Below, one piece after another: positions 1 through 10,965 of a DNA stretch of 64,000 nt. The stretch comes from Lycium barbarum. Its lineage: Eukaryota > Streptophyta > Magnoliopsida > Solanales > Solanaceae. Under the pieces are notes generated by a model. It was given only the letters and a program-made list of their open reading frames with translations. It was not told the DNA's origin and did no database searches. How positions within the stretch are numbered: the first letter of the stretch is position 1; each line of letters opens with the position of its first letter. The stretch covers positions 20,596,336-20,660,335 of the forward strand of contig NC_083340.1 in NCBI RefSeq assembly GCF_019175385.1, given 5' to 3'. The position numbers and the translations under genes are program-made.

Positions 1-530
1 GAGTGAGGGGCGGCGGGTGAAGGGGAGAAAGAGAAAGGGAAAAGGGTTTTAGGTTAGAATGATGAATAAGTGAGGGGGAAATGGGTTGAGCTGGTCGGGT
101 CGGGTCGCGGGTGAGTTTGGTTGGGCTGGACCAATGAGTTGAATTGTTGGGCTGGGTAGATTGTTAGGATAATGGGCTGAATTATTTTATCCGAATTTGG
201 CCCCTTTTTCCTCCTTTAATTTAAATTATTTTTGGGTTTCTAATTTAATAACTAGTACAAAATATATTATGATAATGATTTATATGTAGAAAATAAAGGA
301 CTTGATAAAGTATAAATTAATTTAATGAAAATAAAGTGATGACGAACCCTTTTGAAATTTGTGATAAAGTAATACTCGTAATGTTGAAAATAAAAGTAGT
401 GATATTAATAGTAGTAGCAGTAAAAAAATAAAAAAATAAAAAGTGAAAATAAAGTATTTAGCTCGTCAATAAATTTAGAAACCCGAGTAAATAAAATTGA
501 ATAAAGGAGGGACAAAATTGGGTGTCAACA
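1..530 (+). mobile_element. 3' end of a long gypsy-type LTR (window-truncated)
   Basis: This segment ends in GGGTGTCAACA at 530 and matches the last ~700 bp of the complete LTR at 23686-27243: the same GGGCTGGTCGGG-rich stretch, the same run of short AT-rich words and the same terminus. It is therefore the right-hand end of a second copy of that family. The left end and its target-site duplication lie outside the window. It abuts LINE ORF1 sequence at 531, so it probably inserted into that LINE. No coding sequence is seen here. The Ogre/Tat-like assignment is an inference from the LTR termini. Confidence 0.75.
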
Positions 531-850
531 TGCCTTAGTTTTGAAAACCAGAGCAGGGAAACCATTGTGCACTGTCCTTCTAGCTTTCTGAATTTGAACA
601 TTTGTTGTGGTAGAGACGCTTCTTGTGGCAGGATTCGAGGTCGTTGAGAGAGTGTTAGCGTAAGAGCTACCTTCTCCGACCACTGTAGATGTAGGTGGGT
701 CTAAAATTGGGTTATCGGAAGTATTTCCCGGTGGGTTACCGACTGGTGGTCCCATCGGGATGAGAGAGAAAGACAGGTGTTAGTGATGTAAAGGATAGTA
801 ACGGTAAATTTTTCTAGAGAGAAGGCAGACCTTCTCTTTCTAAACTTTTT
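531..850 (-). mobile_element. LINE 5' end: ORF1 N-terminus, interrupted by LTR
   Basis: On the minus strand a reading frame begins at 755 with a Pro/Ser/Thr-rich leader. It runs into a segment with HNGFPALVFK, which resembles the conserved start of the DUF4283-type domain of plant LINE ORF1 proteins. The frame is cut at 530 by the adjoining LTR, so only about 75 residues remain. The purine-rich sequence to about 850 could be the LINE 5' UTR. No polyA tail or target-site duplication is visible because the other end is outside the window. The assignment rests on one short motif. Confidence 0.5.
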
Positions 851-1600
851 TTTTGTTGGCTTATTAGACCAATTTCTTCCTGAAATCTTAGCACCACTTA
901 TATTGAAATAAAATGAAAAACCTAAAACATCATTTATTTAAAAACGGAGGGAGCAAACTAGAAAATACCGTATCAAAAGAAGTGCACTTGTGTGTATAGA
1001 TTACCACTTCAATGTAGATATTACCCCAAACTTGTCAAGCATGAAGCATTCAAGAAAATCCTCTCAAATATAAATAATCACACCGATGCTCACTTTTTTT
1101 TCTTCCAAAAAGCACGTGGATTCCTTGGCGTATCTAACATTCTAGGTGGGGGTTCAATTGAACACTAACTTTCAGTGCAGAGCATAAATTTATATGTAAA
1201 AAGTTATTAAAATTGTAATAAATAGTAAATATGAATTCATAACTATAAAAATATAATGAGTTTAAAGATAAAAACCTTAAGATTTAACTCATAAAGTCTT
1301 GGATCCGTCTCTGTGTGGACTAGCTCAATTTTGGTTCTTAAAGTGGCATCTCAAATTATTTTACTCGCACCCAATGTAATCGTCGTTGTCTCTTCATCAA
1401 CTGTTTTGTCATTTTCGAAATGTAAGATACTATTTAGAATCATTAATAGAACTGTTGTTATATTGCATCTATATTTGTGAAATTGCGCGCTACAATTTCT
1501 TTGCAACCTACAAGTTTCTAGTATAAAGAATGGAGATTGTTCTAAATATACAGAAGCACAAGTTTTAAGAAGCAAAGAGGCACACAACAGCAAATAAATA
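851..1600. other. gene-free AT-rich spacer
   Basis: No gene can be supported here. Short open frames such as 1351-1593 lack recognisable motifs. A run near 945 (ACGGAGGGAGCA) resembles one terminus of Stowaway MITEs, but no partner end was found. Confidence 0.5.
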
Positions 1601-1604
1601 AATA

Positions 1605-1885
1605 AATAAATACAAGGAGAATAAAAAGTTCTTGCCTACCCCTTTCTTTTGATAGCACAACAATGTTTTACCTTTCCCAAGACAAGGTTGTAGAGAGCAA
1701 TTAATGGTATTAATTTAGATTTATATCGTCGATCATGGATAAACAAATATTTCAATGATTTTAAAGGCTGAAAAAGCTCATAAGTTTAGATTTATCGATC
1801 GATTTCTCTTTAATTTTGTCTCAATCGTTTCAGTAGAGGCATTAATGAAGTCTCATTAATTAATTAATATGAGAAAATATTAGTT
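1605..1885. repeat. diverged duplicate of 20140-20350
   Basis: The two segments share, in the same order, 'tttgatagca' with 'acaatatt/acaatgtt', 'aagacaaggttg', 'gagagcaat', 'tttaaaggctgaaaa' and 'cattaatgaagtctcatta'. The copy here lies about 300 bp beyond the PAE-A stop codon. The pair is probably the remains of a duplicated flank of the PAE unit. Function unknown. Confidence 0.6.
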
Positions 1886-2203
1886 GACAGTGAAAAGTTC
1901 AGTCGAAATTAAACTTTGTCTACCTATGAAATTGCAACATTACTATTTGAGTATTATCTATTTATATATCAATACAACCTTGTTTCAAAATTTTCAGATT
2001 TAAACAAACCATATTTGGAAATATTAGAAGGACGGGTAAGCAAAATTAATATTCACCTTTTTTTCTTTTAAATTGATATACCTTTTATTTTAGATATTCT
2101 TCTCAAGCACTTCATTGTCAGCGAAAGAAAAGAGAATTGGAAATTAAACAGATTTTTTTTCATTCACTAAATGTTAGATCAGTTTTACATGAAGTTCAAT
2201 AAC

Positions 2204-2577
2204 TTAACGCTTGCAATCTCTAGCACAATGGTATGTGTCTATAGATTGGAACCCTCTTTTGTCGAAGAACCAATCCCCAACAACTTCATCAATTGTCTAA
2301 ATAAAGATGAATGAAACAAAAAATCTGTTACTAACTCATTAACATATAGAATGATAGGCACGTGATGAAAGTCGAATAAGAAATTACATGTCCTGATCAA
2401 ACTTTATATGGATAAAACAAAGGAAAATTACCTTATTAAGTAATCATGGAGACTTCGGACTGAGCCAAGAACTCGTCCGTTGAATTTGACCATGGGAATA
2501 ACAAGAGGTTATGAAATGACCCCTCATAAAAGAAGGGGTTAGTCCCAAGAATGTCTTCAAGAACTCTGAGCCAAAAC
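2204..2577 (-). pseudogene. PAE-A pseudogene, exons 11-12 (pectin acetylesterase C-terminus)
   Basis: Exon 11 (2432-2577) and exon 12 (2204-2296) have exactly the lengths of the matching exons in PAE-B and PAE-C (146 and 93 bp) and keep GT-AG junctions. Exon 12 encodes GDWFFDKRGFQSIDTYHC and CARDCKR, the typical PAE C-terminus. Exon 11 keeps a Ser-Cys-Tyr-Ser-His version of the catalytic-histidine region. Exon 11 has an in-frame TGA at 2444-2446 where PAE-B and PAE-C have an AGA arginine codon. The rest of the gene is 14 kb away at 16223-18427, separated by a SIRE-type retrotransposon in intron 10. Confidence 0.92.
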
Positions 2578-2682
2578 CTTTAATAAGAAAGTAAAATAAA
2601 AAGCAAAACAAAATGAAACAAAAGAATTAGAGGAGAAAAAGAGTCATTAATATCATACTTATATGTGATTGGAGGTATGTAT

Positions 2683-3568
2683 TGAAAGTGCAAGAGGGGG
2701 GTGAATTGTAAAATTTTCGATCTGTTAGTCGACTAGGTTACACCAGTAGTCGACTACTTACTCAGTGAATGCTAAAGTAAGGTGCAGAAAAATAAATGAC
2801 ACAAGTATTTTATACTGGTTCAGATTCAATGTGAATCCTAGTCCAGTCCCCTTGGGTTGTAAGGGTGTTCTCTGCAGCTCTTTTATAAGGTTTGGTACAA
2901 TGGAGGTTTTGAATGAAGTTCCTACGTCTACAATCAAAACACTCTTATTCTTTTTGATACAAAACCTCACAAACTGTAACTCTCCTTTCTTTTTTGTTAC
3001 ACTATAAATCACTCAGACTAACAATGTGTGTTTAAAAGTAAAGCAGAGAACTTGAGGGAATGAGACTAAGCATATGTCTTGTGTTTGTGAAGCAGCCCTT
3101 TTATAGCATTTTAGGCTCTTCACGCAGAAAGATCAACCCAAGGGATTTGATCCTTGGAAATGGAATGAACAATCCTATTTCCAAGAACAAGGCTAAGCTT
3201 TTGCTGCTTTCCTTGTGCGTTGAGGCAGCATTATCAATCATCAAGATTATTACACTTCATGAGATATTCCTTTTAATGTTGGAGATGGCCTTTCCTTCTG
3301 TGAAACGATTTGATGCTGCTGGAATATTTCTTCTTTAATGTTTCAGATATCTTTTCCTTTCTTGAATGATTTTATGCTGCTGAAGAGTACTGTTGTTAGC
3401 CACGTTAGGGCTGGGAAGTCTTCACTTGAGTGAGCCCAGCTCGTTGGGGCTGTTTTGTGGGCTCCCATCTTGTTGGGGCTGTTTTGTGAGCTCACATATA
3501 TTCCTTGTGCGATTCAATTACTCTACCTGCACAAGTAAAATTGTCATCATAAAAACTTGACACTAACA
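2683..3568 (-). repeat. 3' LTR of SIRE-type element
   Basis: Read on the minus strand it starts TGTTAGTGTC at 3568 and ends in CTTTCA at 2683, so the termini are TG...CA. It is nearly identical to 15308-16204. It contains a TATAAAA match (plus positions 3099-3105) and paired TAGTCGACTA palindromes at 2726 and 2747. Confidence 0.95.
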
Positions 3569-3727
3569 ATCTCCCCCTTTTTGAAATGACAATTTTAAAT
3601 AATATGTAGTCAAGTTCCCTTTAATGGATGCTCCCCTTGAATGGGTGGAGGCTCCCCCTGACTAGTCAACTAGTCCTTGTAGGCTCCCCCTGAACAGTTG
3701 ACTGTCCTTCTCCCCCTTTGGCATCAC
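3569..3727 (-). promoter_or_regulatory. array of polypurine tracts before the 3' LTR
   Basis: On the minus strand, AAAAAGGGGGAGAT lies directly next to the LTR and is the expected plus-strand primer. Within the preceding 150 bases four more G5A-like tracts occur: CAGGGGGAGCC twice, CAAGGGGAGC, and CCAAAGGGGGAGAA preceded by TGATG. Multiple tracts of this kind are known for SIRE/Opie elements. Confidence 0.75.
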
Positions 3728-3885
3728 TCAAAAATAAAGTCAAAGAAACAGAAAACATAGACTTATAACATGCAACACGAAAGGGCTAAACCAAAGAGCA
3801 AATAGCAAATAGCAGCATAAACACAACCAAACATAAGTCCCACAAAAACATTGTTTAAACAGACCAAAAACAACCAAATAAAAAA

Positions 3886-5274
3886 CTATTCTTGGCGGCG
3901 GAAGACTGGACGACGAAGAAAGTAGGCTAATGTATTCACAATAGCATCCTTCATTTCAGTCAATGGAGTAGTAAGACGTTCAGGCATGGCGCTAACACTT
4001 TCTTGAAGCTTGGCGGACAGTTTGACCGCTTCCTTAATAACAGCATCCAGTTTAACCCGCAGCTTAGAGACATCAGCACCTGTTTCCTTAGTCGCATCAC
4101 GAATCTTCTCTACTTGAAACAATGTGGATGCCATTAAGTCTTTGACGGACTCAATTTTTTCATCCATAGAAGAAAGTTTGGCGAGAAGTTCTGCATAGCA
4201 TTCAGCGGAGGCGACAGAAGGATCTGATTTTTTCCCTTTGGTGGAGGGACCAGGTTTAGATGCCTCATAGACGTCTTTTAACACCCAGGAATCATTGATC
4301 AAGACATATCCCATGCTACCAAACGCCCTAGAGTTGTAACATTGCTTAACTAGAGTAATGGGATAGTCGACTAAATCGATTTTGTGGACTTCAAGTATGC
4401 GGGAGATAAGCATACCATATGGAAGGCTAGAAGGATTGGAAGCACACTCAATCATGTAATTGATGATGATGGAGGACAAATTGATTTTCTTATTGGAGAG
4501 AAGGCAAAAAGCAAAGATAGCATCACGTTGGGAGATAGTAGAGTAGGACCCAGCACGAGGAACAACAGTAGTCGCAACCATATGAGCAAGCACACGAGCC
4601 TCAAAAGAGATGTTGGCCGGACCAATTTGAGCAGGAACAGAGGTGGAATTTGAAAGGGTTTTCTTAACATCATCAAAAGACACTTCAAGAGATTCAGGCC
4701 AGGAAGTTTTGGGTAGTTCGGAAAAACTAGAGCAGGTGCAACCAAAAATAGAGTCAATGACAGAGCAATTTAGCACAATGTGGGTACCAAGAACCATTGT
4801 TTCGAGTTCATTTGCCTTAGAAGACCGAAGATTTTCATAAAACATACGAACAGGGGTTTCATACACATGAGGAGGGGTTTTGAAAAAGTTTTCCCATCCT
4901 TGATAGACAAATAATTGTTTTACCTTACAACACAGAGAAAGCATATGGTCAAGATCGACAATCCTACCAGAGACGATGGTTTTGTCCTCAAGAGACGAGA
5001 AGAGTGCTTGATGATGGTCATCCCAAAAATTTTTACGAAGATCAAGGGGTTTATCAGTGATGGTTTTGAGTTTCTTGGAGGAGGTGGAGCATGCAGCCTC
5101 AGAAAAGGCTCGCTTTCCAAGATTACAAATTGGAACGGAGTCGGAGGCTTCAGAGGAAAAGGAGTCACCGGAGATGACGGAGTCATGAGGAGCAGAATAG
5201 AAAGCCTTACCCATTTCCTGGAGCCTTGAGCTTTGGCGTGTGAAGAGAAGAGGGGTTTTCGCATTTTTCACCAT
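3886..5274 (-). CDS. SIRE-type extra ORF (462 aa; 'putative plant transposon protein')
   Basis: This is an uninterrupted 462-codon frame between RNase H and the 3' LTR, in the position of the env-like ORF of SIRE elements. The N-terminus is Ser-rich. The central region (about residues 95-320) contains FYENLRSSK, VLGTHIVL, ARVLAHMVATTVVPRAGS, SLPYGMLISRILE and FGSMGYV, which I recognise from proteins annotated as 'putative plant transposon protein domain' in Solanaceae. Residues ~355-445 are Lys/Glu/Leu-rich and look coiled-coil. I see no signal peptide or clear membrane span, so an envelope role is not supported. It is intact although the element's pol is broken. Function unknown. Confidence 0.8.
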   Translation of the reverse strand: MVKNAKTPLLFTRQSSRLQEMGKAFYSAPHDSVISGDSFSSEASDSVPICNLGKRAFSEAACSTSSKKLKTITDKPLDLRKNFWDDHHQALFSSLEDKTIVSGRIVDLDHMLSLCCKVKQLFVYQGWENFFKTPPHVYETPVRMFYENLRSSKANELETMVLGTHIVLNCSVIDSIFGCTCSSFSELPKTSWPESLEVSFDDVKKTLSNSTSVPAQIGPANISFEARVLAHMVATTVVPRAGSYSTISQRDAIFAFCLLSNKKINLSSIIINYMIECASNPSSLPYGMLISRILEVHKIDLVDYPITLVKQCYNSRAFGSMGYVLINDSWVLKDVYEASKPGPSTKGKKSDPSVASAECYAELLAKLSSMDEKIESVKDLMASTLFQVEKIRDATKETGADVSKLRVKLDAVIKEAVKLSAKLQESVSAMPERLTTPLTEMKDAIVNTLAYFLRRPVFRRQE

Positions 5275-5488
5275 TGGAGAGACGAAAGTACAAACGGAAA
5301 GGTTGGAAGGGAAAGGTAGAGAGGAAGGTGAAAAGGGTTTATGGGGATACTAATGAAAAAAGGAAAAGATTTTATGGGGAAGGTAAAAAGTAAAATATGG
5401 GAAGATGGGACGGTCATAATTTGGATGGGGATACAATTTATGGCAAGGATTTGAATAGCCGAAAATCTTGGCACGGATTGTTAAAAGT

Positions 5489-7980
5489 TTAGACAGATTT
5501 ATCAATAATTCCTAAAGATCTTCTTAGCATGCAGAAACGTTCCTCAAGAAGAGGTTTAGAAAAAATATCAGCAAGCTGGTTTTCAGTGTTAACAAAGACT
5601 ATTTCAAAATCTTCCAGAGCAACATGATTTCTGATAAAATGATGCTTAATATCTATATGCTTGGCCCTAGAATGATGCACAGGATTTTTGGACAGACAGA
5701 TAGCACTCGAATTATCACAGAAAATTTTTATAGGTTTAAAAAACAAGTCATAATCACTTAGTTGGTAAGAAATCCAAATTAGCTGTGTGCAACATTGACC
5801 AACAGCAATATATTCAGCCTCAGTGGTAGATAGAGAGACTGATCCCTGTTTTTTGCTATTCCAGGAAATAAGAGATTTTCCTAGAAGCTGGCAAGTACCA
5901 CTGGTACTTTTTCTATCATCTTTATCACCTGCAAAGTCTGCATCTGAAAAACCTTCAAGCGTAAAATCATTGGTGTTAGGATACCATAAACCATAGTTAG
6001 TCGTTCCATGAAGGTATCTAATGATACGTTTAACACCAGTAAGATGAGATTCCTTTGGAGCAGCTTGGAATCTAGCATACCTGCATACACTAAACATAAT
6101 ATCTGGTCGACTAGCAGTTAGATAAAGCAGCGATCCAATCATACCGTGATACTTAGTTTCATCAACAGGTTTTCCTGCTTCATCCTTATCAAGAGAACAA
6201 TTAGGACTTATTGGAGTTCCCATAGCTTTTGAGTTAGACATCCCAAATTTATGAACGAGTTCTTTAGCATACTTAGCTTGACATATAAATATCCCACTGT
6301 CAGTTTGATGGATTTGTAGTCCCAAGAAGAATTTTAATTCTCCCATCATACTCATTTCGAATTCGCTTTGCATAAGATCAGAAAATTCCTTGCACATAGA
6401 ATGGTTAGAGCTTCCAAAAATAATATCATCAACATATATTTGTATAATGAGATTTCCTAAGGAGGATCGTTTAATGAAAAGAGTTGTATCGATCTTTCCT
6501 CGGAAAAAGCCGTGACTTACCAAGAAGGAGCTTAAGCGATCATACCATGCCCTAGGGGCTTGTTTAAGACCATATAAATCTTTACTTAATTTAAAGACGT
6601 GATAGGGAAATTTTAAGTTTTCAAAACCTGGTGGCTGTTTGACGTACACTTCTTCTTCACTGAACCCATTTAAAAAAGCACTTTTGACATCCATTTGAAA
6701 AAGTTTGAATTTTTTAAAAGAAGCATATGCGAGCAAAACTCTAATGGATTCCACCTGGCAACAGGAGCAAAAGTTTCATCATAGTCAACTCCTTCCTGTT
6801 GTGAGTATCCTTGAGCAACGAGTCGGGCTTTGTTTCTAACTACTTCTCCGGCCTCATTTAGCTTGTTCCTGTATACCCATTTTGTGCCAATGATTGAAGC
6901 ATTCTCAGGTTTGGGAACTAGATTCCACACTTTGTTCTTTTCAAACTGATCAAGTTCCTCTTCCATAGCCTTGACCCAGTATTCATCTTTTAAGGCATCA
7001 CTAACTTTCTTTGGTTCATATTGAGAAATAAGAGCCAGATTTACATTATTTTTACTAGATGCTCTAGTTTTCCTCCCTTCATGGATGTCTCCAATAACAA
7101 ATTTCTTTGGATAGTCAGGTTCGCTTCTCCATTCGTTTGGAACTGTTCCAATAGTAACATCAGTCGACTGAGGTGCATTAGAAGTCGACTCACAGGGAGC
7201 CCTTTCTTCAGTGGGTCTTGTAACCACTGCAGTAAGTATTTGACTGTCTTTTTCATCTGCAATTTTCCTTTTCTCGGCCAGGTGATTAGTATCATCAAAT
7301 ACAACACGAATAGACTCTTCAATAGATAAAGTACGTTTGTTATAAATTCTATAGGATCTACTAGTAGGAGAATAACCAAGAAATATACCTTCATCACTCT
7401 CGAGGATCAAACTTACCAAGATTTTCCTTCCCATTATTGTGAACAAACACTTACATCCAAAAGGATGCAAGTAGCTAATATTTGGTTTCTTACCCGTCCA
7501 TAGCTCATACGGAGTTTTCTTGAGAATTGGTCTGATTAGACATCTGTTCAAAATATGATAAGTTGTACTTACCGCTTCAGCCAAAAGTGATATGGTAAGC
7601 TTGTTTCTATGATCATTGTTCTTGCCATATCTTGAAGGGTTCTGTTCTTTCGTTCAACTACACCATTTTGTTGCGGAGATCGAGGTGAGGAGAAATTGTG
7701 TGTGTACCCTTGATCATTGCAGAATTCTTCAAAAGATTTATTTTCAAATTCTCCTCCATGATCACTTCTAATGGAAGTGATGTAGTATCCTTTCTCACGC
7801 TGAATTTTCTCACAAAAAAGCTTAAAATTCTTTAGAATCATCTTTATGAGCAAGAAATATTACCCAGGTAAAACGAGAGAAGTCATCTATTATAACAAAT
7901 GCGTACCTTTTTCCTCTAATGCTAGCAGTTCTAGTAGGACCAACTAGATCCATATGAATTAGTTGCAAAGGCTTTGATGT
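5489..7980 (-). pseudogene. SIRE-type pol: integrase core, RT and RNase H (frameshifted)
   Basis: Minus-strand frames overlap at three breaks. Integrase (about 7980-7575) has HMDLVGPTR, IRSDHGGEFEN and SPQQNGVVERKNRT, matching the D,D-35-E core; its frame breaks near 7825 (after AHKDDSKEF) and near 7575. The integrase C-terminus and start of RT (7584-6760) include GCKCLF and ARLVAQGYSQ; a further frameshift lies near 6755. RT then continues with FQMDVKSAFLNG, YGLKQAPRAWY and the catalytic YVDD near 6436. RNase H (about 6100-5500) has DADFAGDKDDRKSTSG and STTEAEYIA. The first codons of the integrase region are cut off by the solo LTR at 7981. The polyprotein can no longer be made as one frame. 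Confidence 0.92.
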
Positions 7981-10812
7981 GGTTATATCCCGTATTTTAT
8001 ACATTCGGATATTTCAAGATAGTCGTGGTAAGTTAAGGGCAAGACTATTTTCCAAAGTCATTTTAATATACAAGTTGTTTATTAATATGGAAATATTGAG
8101 AAAGGCTAAGGGTAAAAAGGGAAATTCGCAAAGTGGTTCATGGTAATATTGAGGAAGGCTAGGGGCAAAAAGGGAATTTCACAAAAAAAAATATCAAGAA
8201 AGTTCAAGAATAAGCCACCATGGCCGTGTGGTGTGTGTGGGTCCCACCCATGGCCATGTGTCCATATATTTATTTGTAGGGCTTAATTATATATATATAG
8301 ATAAGTGGTGGAAAAAAATAAGACATATTCATCTTAAGTCAAGAAGCTTGGAGAAGAAGAAAAGAAATAAAAAGAGAGAGAGGGTGTTCGGCCATGGCTT
8401 GGCCGAACCTAGACCCATGGAAGGTTTATCAAAAAAAGATTTTCCTCTAGTATTCCAACCAATTGGAACGTCCTTAACAACATGGAGTGGTTGTTGGAGC
8501 AATCAAACCATTCATTTGTGCAAGTTTACAACCCTAGCCAAGTTAAGAAGTGGAGTGAGAAAGGTATGTATTCAATCTTCTTTTACATGTGTTATGGATG
8601 ATTTAGGTATGTTGAAGTATGTAGGAATGGATGAAATTTATGAAATATGTATGGGTAGGTCATGGCCGAATGAAGGTTGTATTGGTAAGATGAGATGGAT
8701 TGATTTTATTTAGTATTTTGATTGTATAGTTGTGGATTCCATGATGAAAATGAAGGTTTGATAACTTGAAATGAAGTTGTGATCATTGTGGTATTATTGA
8801 AGAAATTAATATGACACTAGCATGGTTTCTTATGTTGTGAAGATAATGTTGTCAACGTGTGGTTGTAGATATAATGCATGAATTTGGAGGTGAGAAATGT
8901 GTTGATTTTATTGAGTTTGGAAGATTGTAAGTTGGTTGTTGTGATTGAATTGAATATAAGTAAAATGTTGTCGAATTATGTAAAAGAAGTTACTAGCGTT
9001 AGAATGCATTTTGAATTGATTGATGAAGTTGTTAATGTGTAGATTGTTGGTGTAGTTCATGAATTTGGAAGAAATGAATGTGTTATTGTTGTCCTTGTTA
9101 AGTTTGGAAGATTTCGGATTATTGTTGATAAATTGGCCGAGTTGAATTCTCGGATTGTTGTTGATGATTTGGCCGAGTTGGATTCTCGGGGATGGTTGTA
9201 TTTATAGGGGAGATGCTGCCGAAATTTCGGCAGATTATAAATGAGTTTATTTGAAAGACTAAGACAAGTGTGTGACGATGTGTTTAATGATCGTGTAAAT
9301 TCTCTTGAATGTAGACTAGCGAGCTTGGACAATTAAGCGTAGCTAATAGGACGTGGAGCAGGTATGTAAGTCTTACCCGTTCTTTCTTTTGGCATGATCC
9401 TTATGAAACGAGCAGATGACGTATATGTATGATTTCAAAGAAATTCCTATTCTTAGAGCCACTAGGATGGCTAATATTCTTGATTTCCATAAGCTACTTC
9501 ATATGGTTTTGATACATATTTATGATTCCGAAGCTCTATTTGATATGTTTCCGAATTTGTCTATGATTCTTATTCACTTCTGACATGAGTACGCTCGATA
9601 TAGTTGAGCTTATTGTATGGTTAAATAACGAGTAGAGCATAAAGAGATCACGTCCCAAAAAGGGTTCTATAAGTATTAATGTCTCTAATTTTTGTATACA
9701 GTCTTGGATTGCTTTGGAAACGTTCATAGAGGTTCTGTAGTAAAAGTGTCCATAACTTTCTCATACTAAACCGGATTGACTTGAAACGTGTTTACGAACC
9801 TCAAGTGTCGATCTATGTACTTATCCATCGAGTCTTAAAATTTGTTTTATATGCATATAGTTTCTCACGACTCTGCTCGTGCATGCCTTAATGTATCCTC
9901 CACTGCGTCCCGGGCCAGGGTATGTTCTCGTGCGTATTCCACTGCATTGTTCACCGCGCCCCTCATAGAGAGAGCCGGGGCACGTTATATATATATATGT
10001 GATGATCTGATGACGGGGTGGCGGCCAGGATGGCATATGATGATTCTATTCACCACGTCTCTCTCTAGAAGGGCCGGGGCACGTTACATGTATATATGAT
10101 ATATGATATTGACATGCATGATTTTATCTACCGCGCCCCTCACCAGAGGTCCGGGGCACGTTATATGCTGATATGATATGTGATGTTGACATACATGATT
10201 TTATGCACCGCGTCCCTCACTAGAGGGCCGGGGCACGTTATATGTATATATGATATATGATTTTCATTTCAAAAGGCAAGTGCTTTGATGTTTTTAAAAG
10301 TCATACTTGATTCTGGTAAATCTCTGCTTCAGTTATGATCCTCTTTTCTGTATTCCATGCCTTACATACTCAGTACATATTCTGTACTGACCCCCTTTCT
10401 TCGGGGGATGCGTTTCATGCCGCGCAGGTACACCCAGATGAGTAGAAGCCGTTATAGAAGATGTTCCAGCTGAGTTGGCAAGCTCCATTTTCCCCTGGAG
10501 TGTTGCCGGGTCAGAGTATTATGCTATGATGTCTTGGTCGAAGTTAGAGACTTTGCAGACAGAGTCGTGGGTATAGGATGTCAGTCTTGTAAGCGGCTCC
10601 ACCAGCCGATGTGTCATTATGTATTATGATTACAGATTCTATTTGATTTGAGCACGATGAAAAGAAAGTTTCTGAAAGCTTTACTATGTGTTTCGTTCTT
10701 ATTTGATTTAAAAGTCCAAAGGGATTATGTGTGTACTAAGGGTCAGAGGGTTCGCTCGGCCCTAAGTAAGGGTCGGGTGCCCATCACACCCTAGCGAGAT
10801 TAGGGTGTGACA
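7981..10812 (+). mobile_element. solo LTR (gypsy-type) nested in SIRE-type pol
   Basis: The pol sequence breaks at 7980 and resumes at 10818, with GATGT repeated at both edges (7976-7980 and 10813-10817). The insert starts GGTTATATCCCG (probably TG mutated to GG) and ends GGGTGTGACA. It has no coding domains and no second LTR, so a solo LTR of 2.8 kb is the simplest reading. It carries the four-unit GC-rich repeat at 9951-10264, and the CTCAGTACATATTCTGTACT region with 'TTTCATGCCGCGCAGGTA' that I associate with gypsy LTRs of Solanaceae. The 161-codon open frame at 8228-8713 has no known motif and is not called a gene. Confidence 0.88.
9951..10264 (+). repeat. four tandem ~77-bp units within solo LTR
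   Basis: Units begin near 9951, 10050, 10130 and 10207. Each has a CACCGCGYCCCTC-like start, GGCCGGGGCACGTTA in the middle and a TATATATGATATG tail. The first unit is longer because of extra sequence (GACGGGGTGGCGGCCAGG). These alternating GC/AT blocks are typical internal repeats of this LTR class. Confidence 0.75.
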
Positions 10813-10817
10813 GATGT

Positions 10818-10965
10818 AGACACAATATCTTTCGAACTAAAGGAGTTTCTAGTTTTTTTACGTTTTTGACACGAATCGCATAAATGATCTTTAGTGTAGT
10901 TGAGTTTTGGCAATCCTATTACAAGATCATGTCTTGCTAGTTTTTCAATTAACCGCATACTAGCA
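10818..10965 (-). pseudogene. SIRE-type pre-integrase segment between the two nested LTRs
   Basis: On the minus strand this short stretch reads HASMRLIEKLARHDLV then LCDSCQKRKKTRNSF, the zinc-binding pre-integrase region. It joins directly to the protease segment at 13152 and the integrase core at 7980 once the two nested LTRs are removed. It proves that two separate insertions occurred about 150 bp apart. Confidence 0.9.

Noticed and set aside
3060..3338. 92-codon open frame, with a near-identical partner at 15696-15974
   Set aside because: It looks like a duplicated small gene, but both copies lie at the same place in the two LTRs of one retrotransposon and match no protein family.
4384..5264. 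Several open frames on the plus strand and in other minus frames
   Set aside because: They are shadows of the 462-codon ORF of the SIRE-type element.
8228..8713. 161-codon open frame
   Set aside because: It lies entirely within a solo LTR, has low-complexity composition and no recognisable motif.
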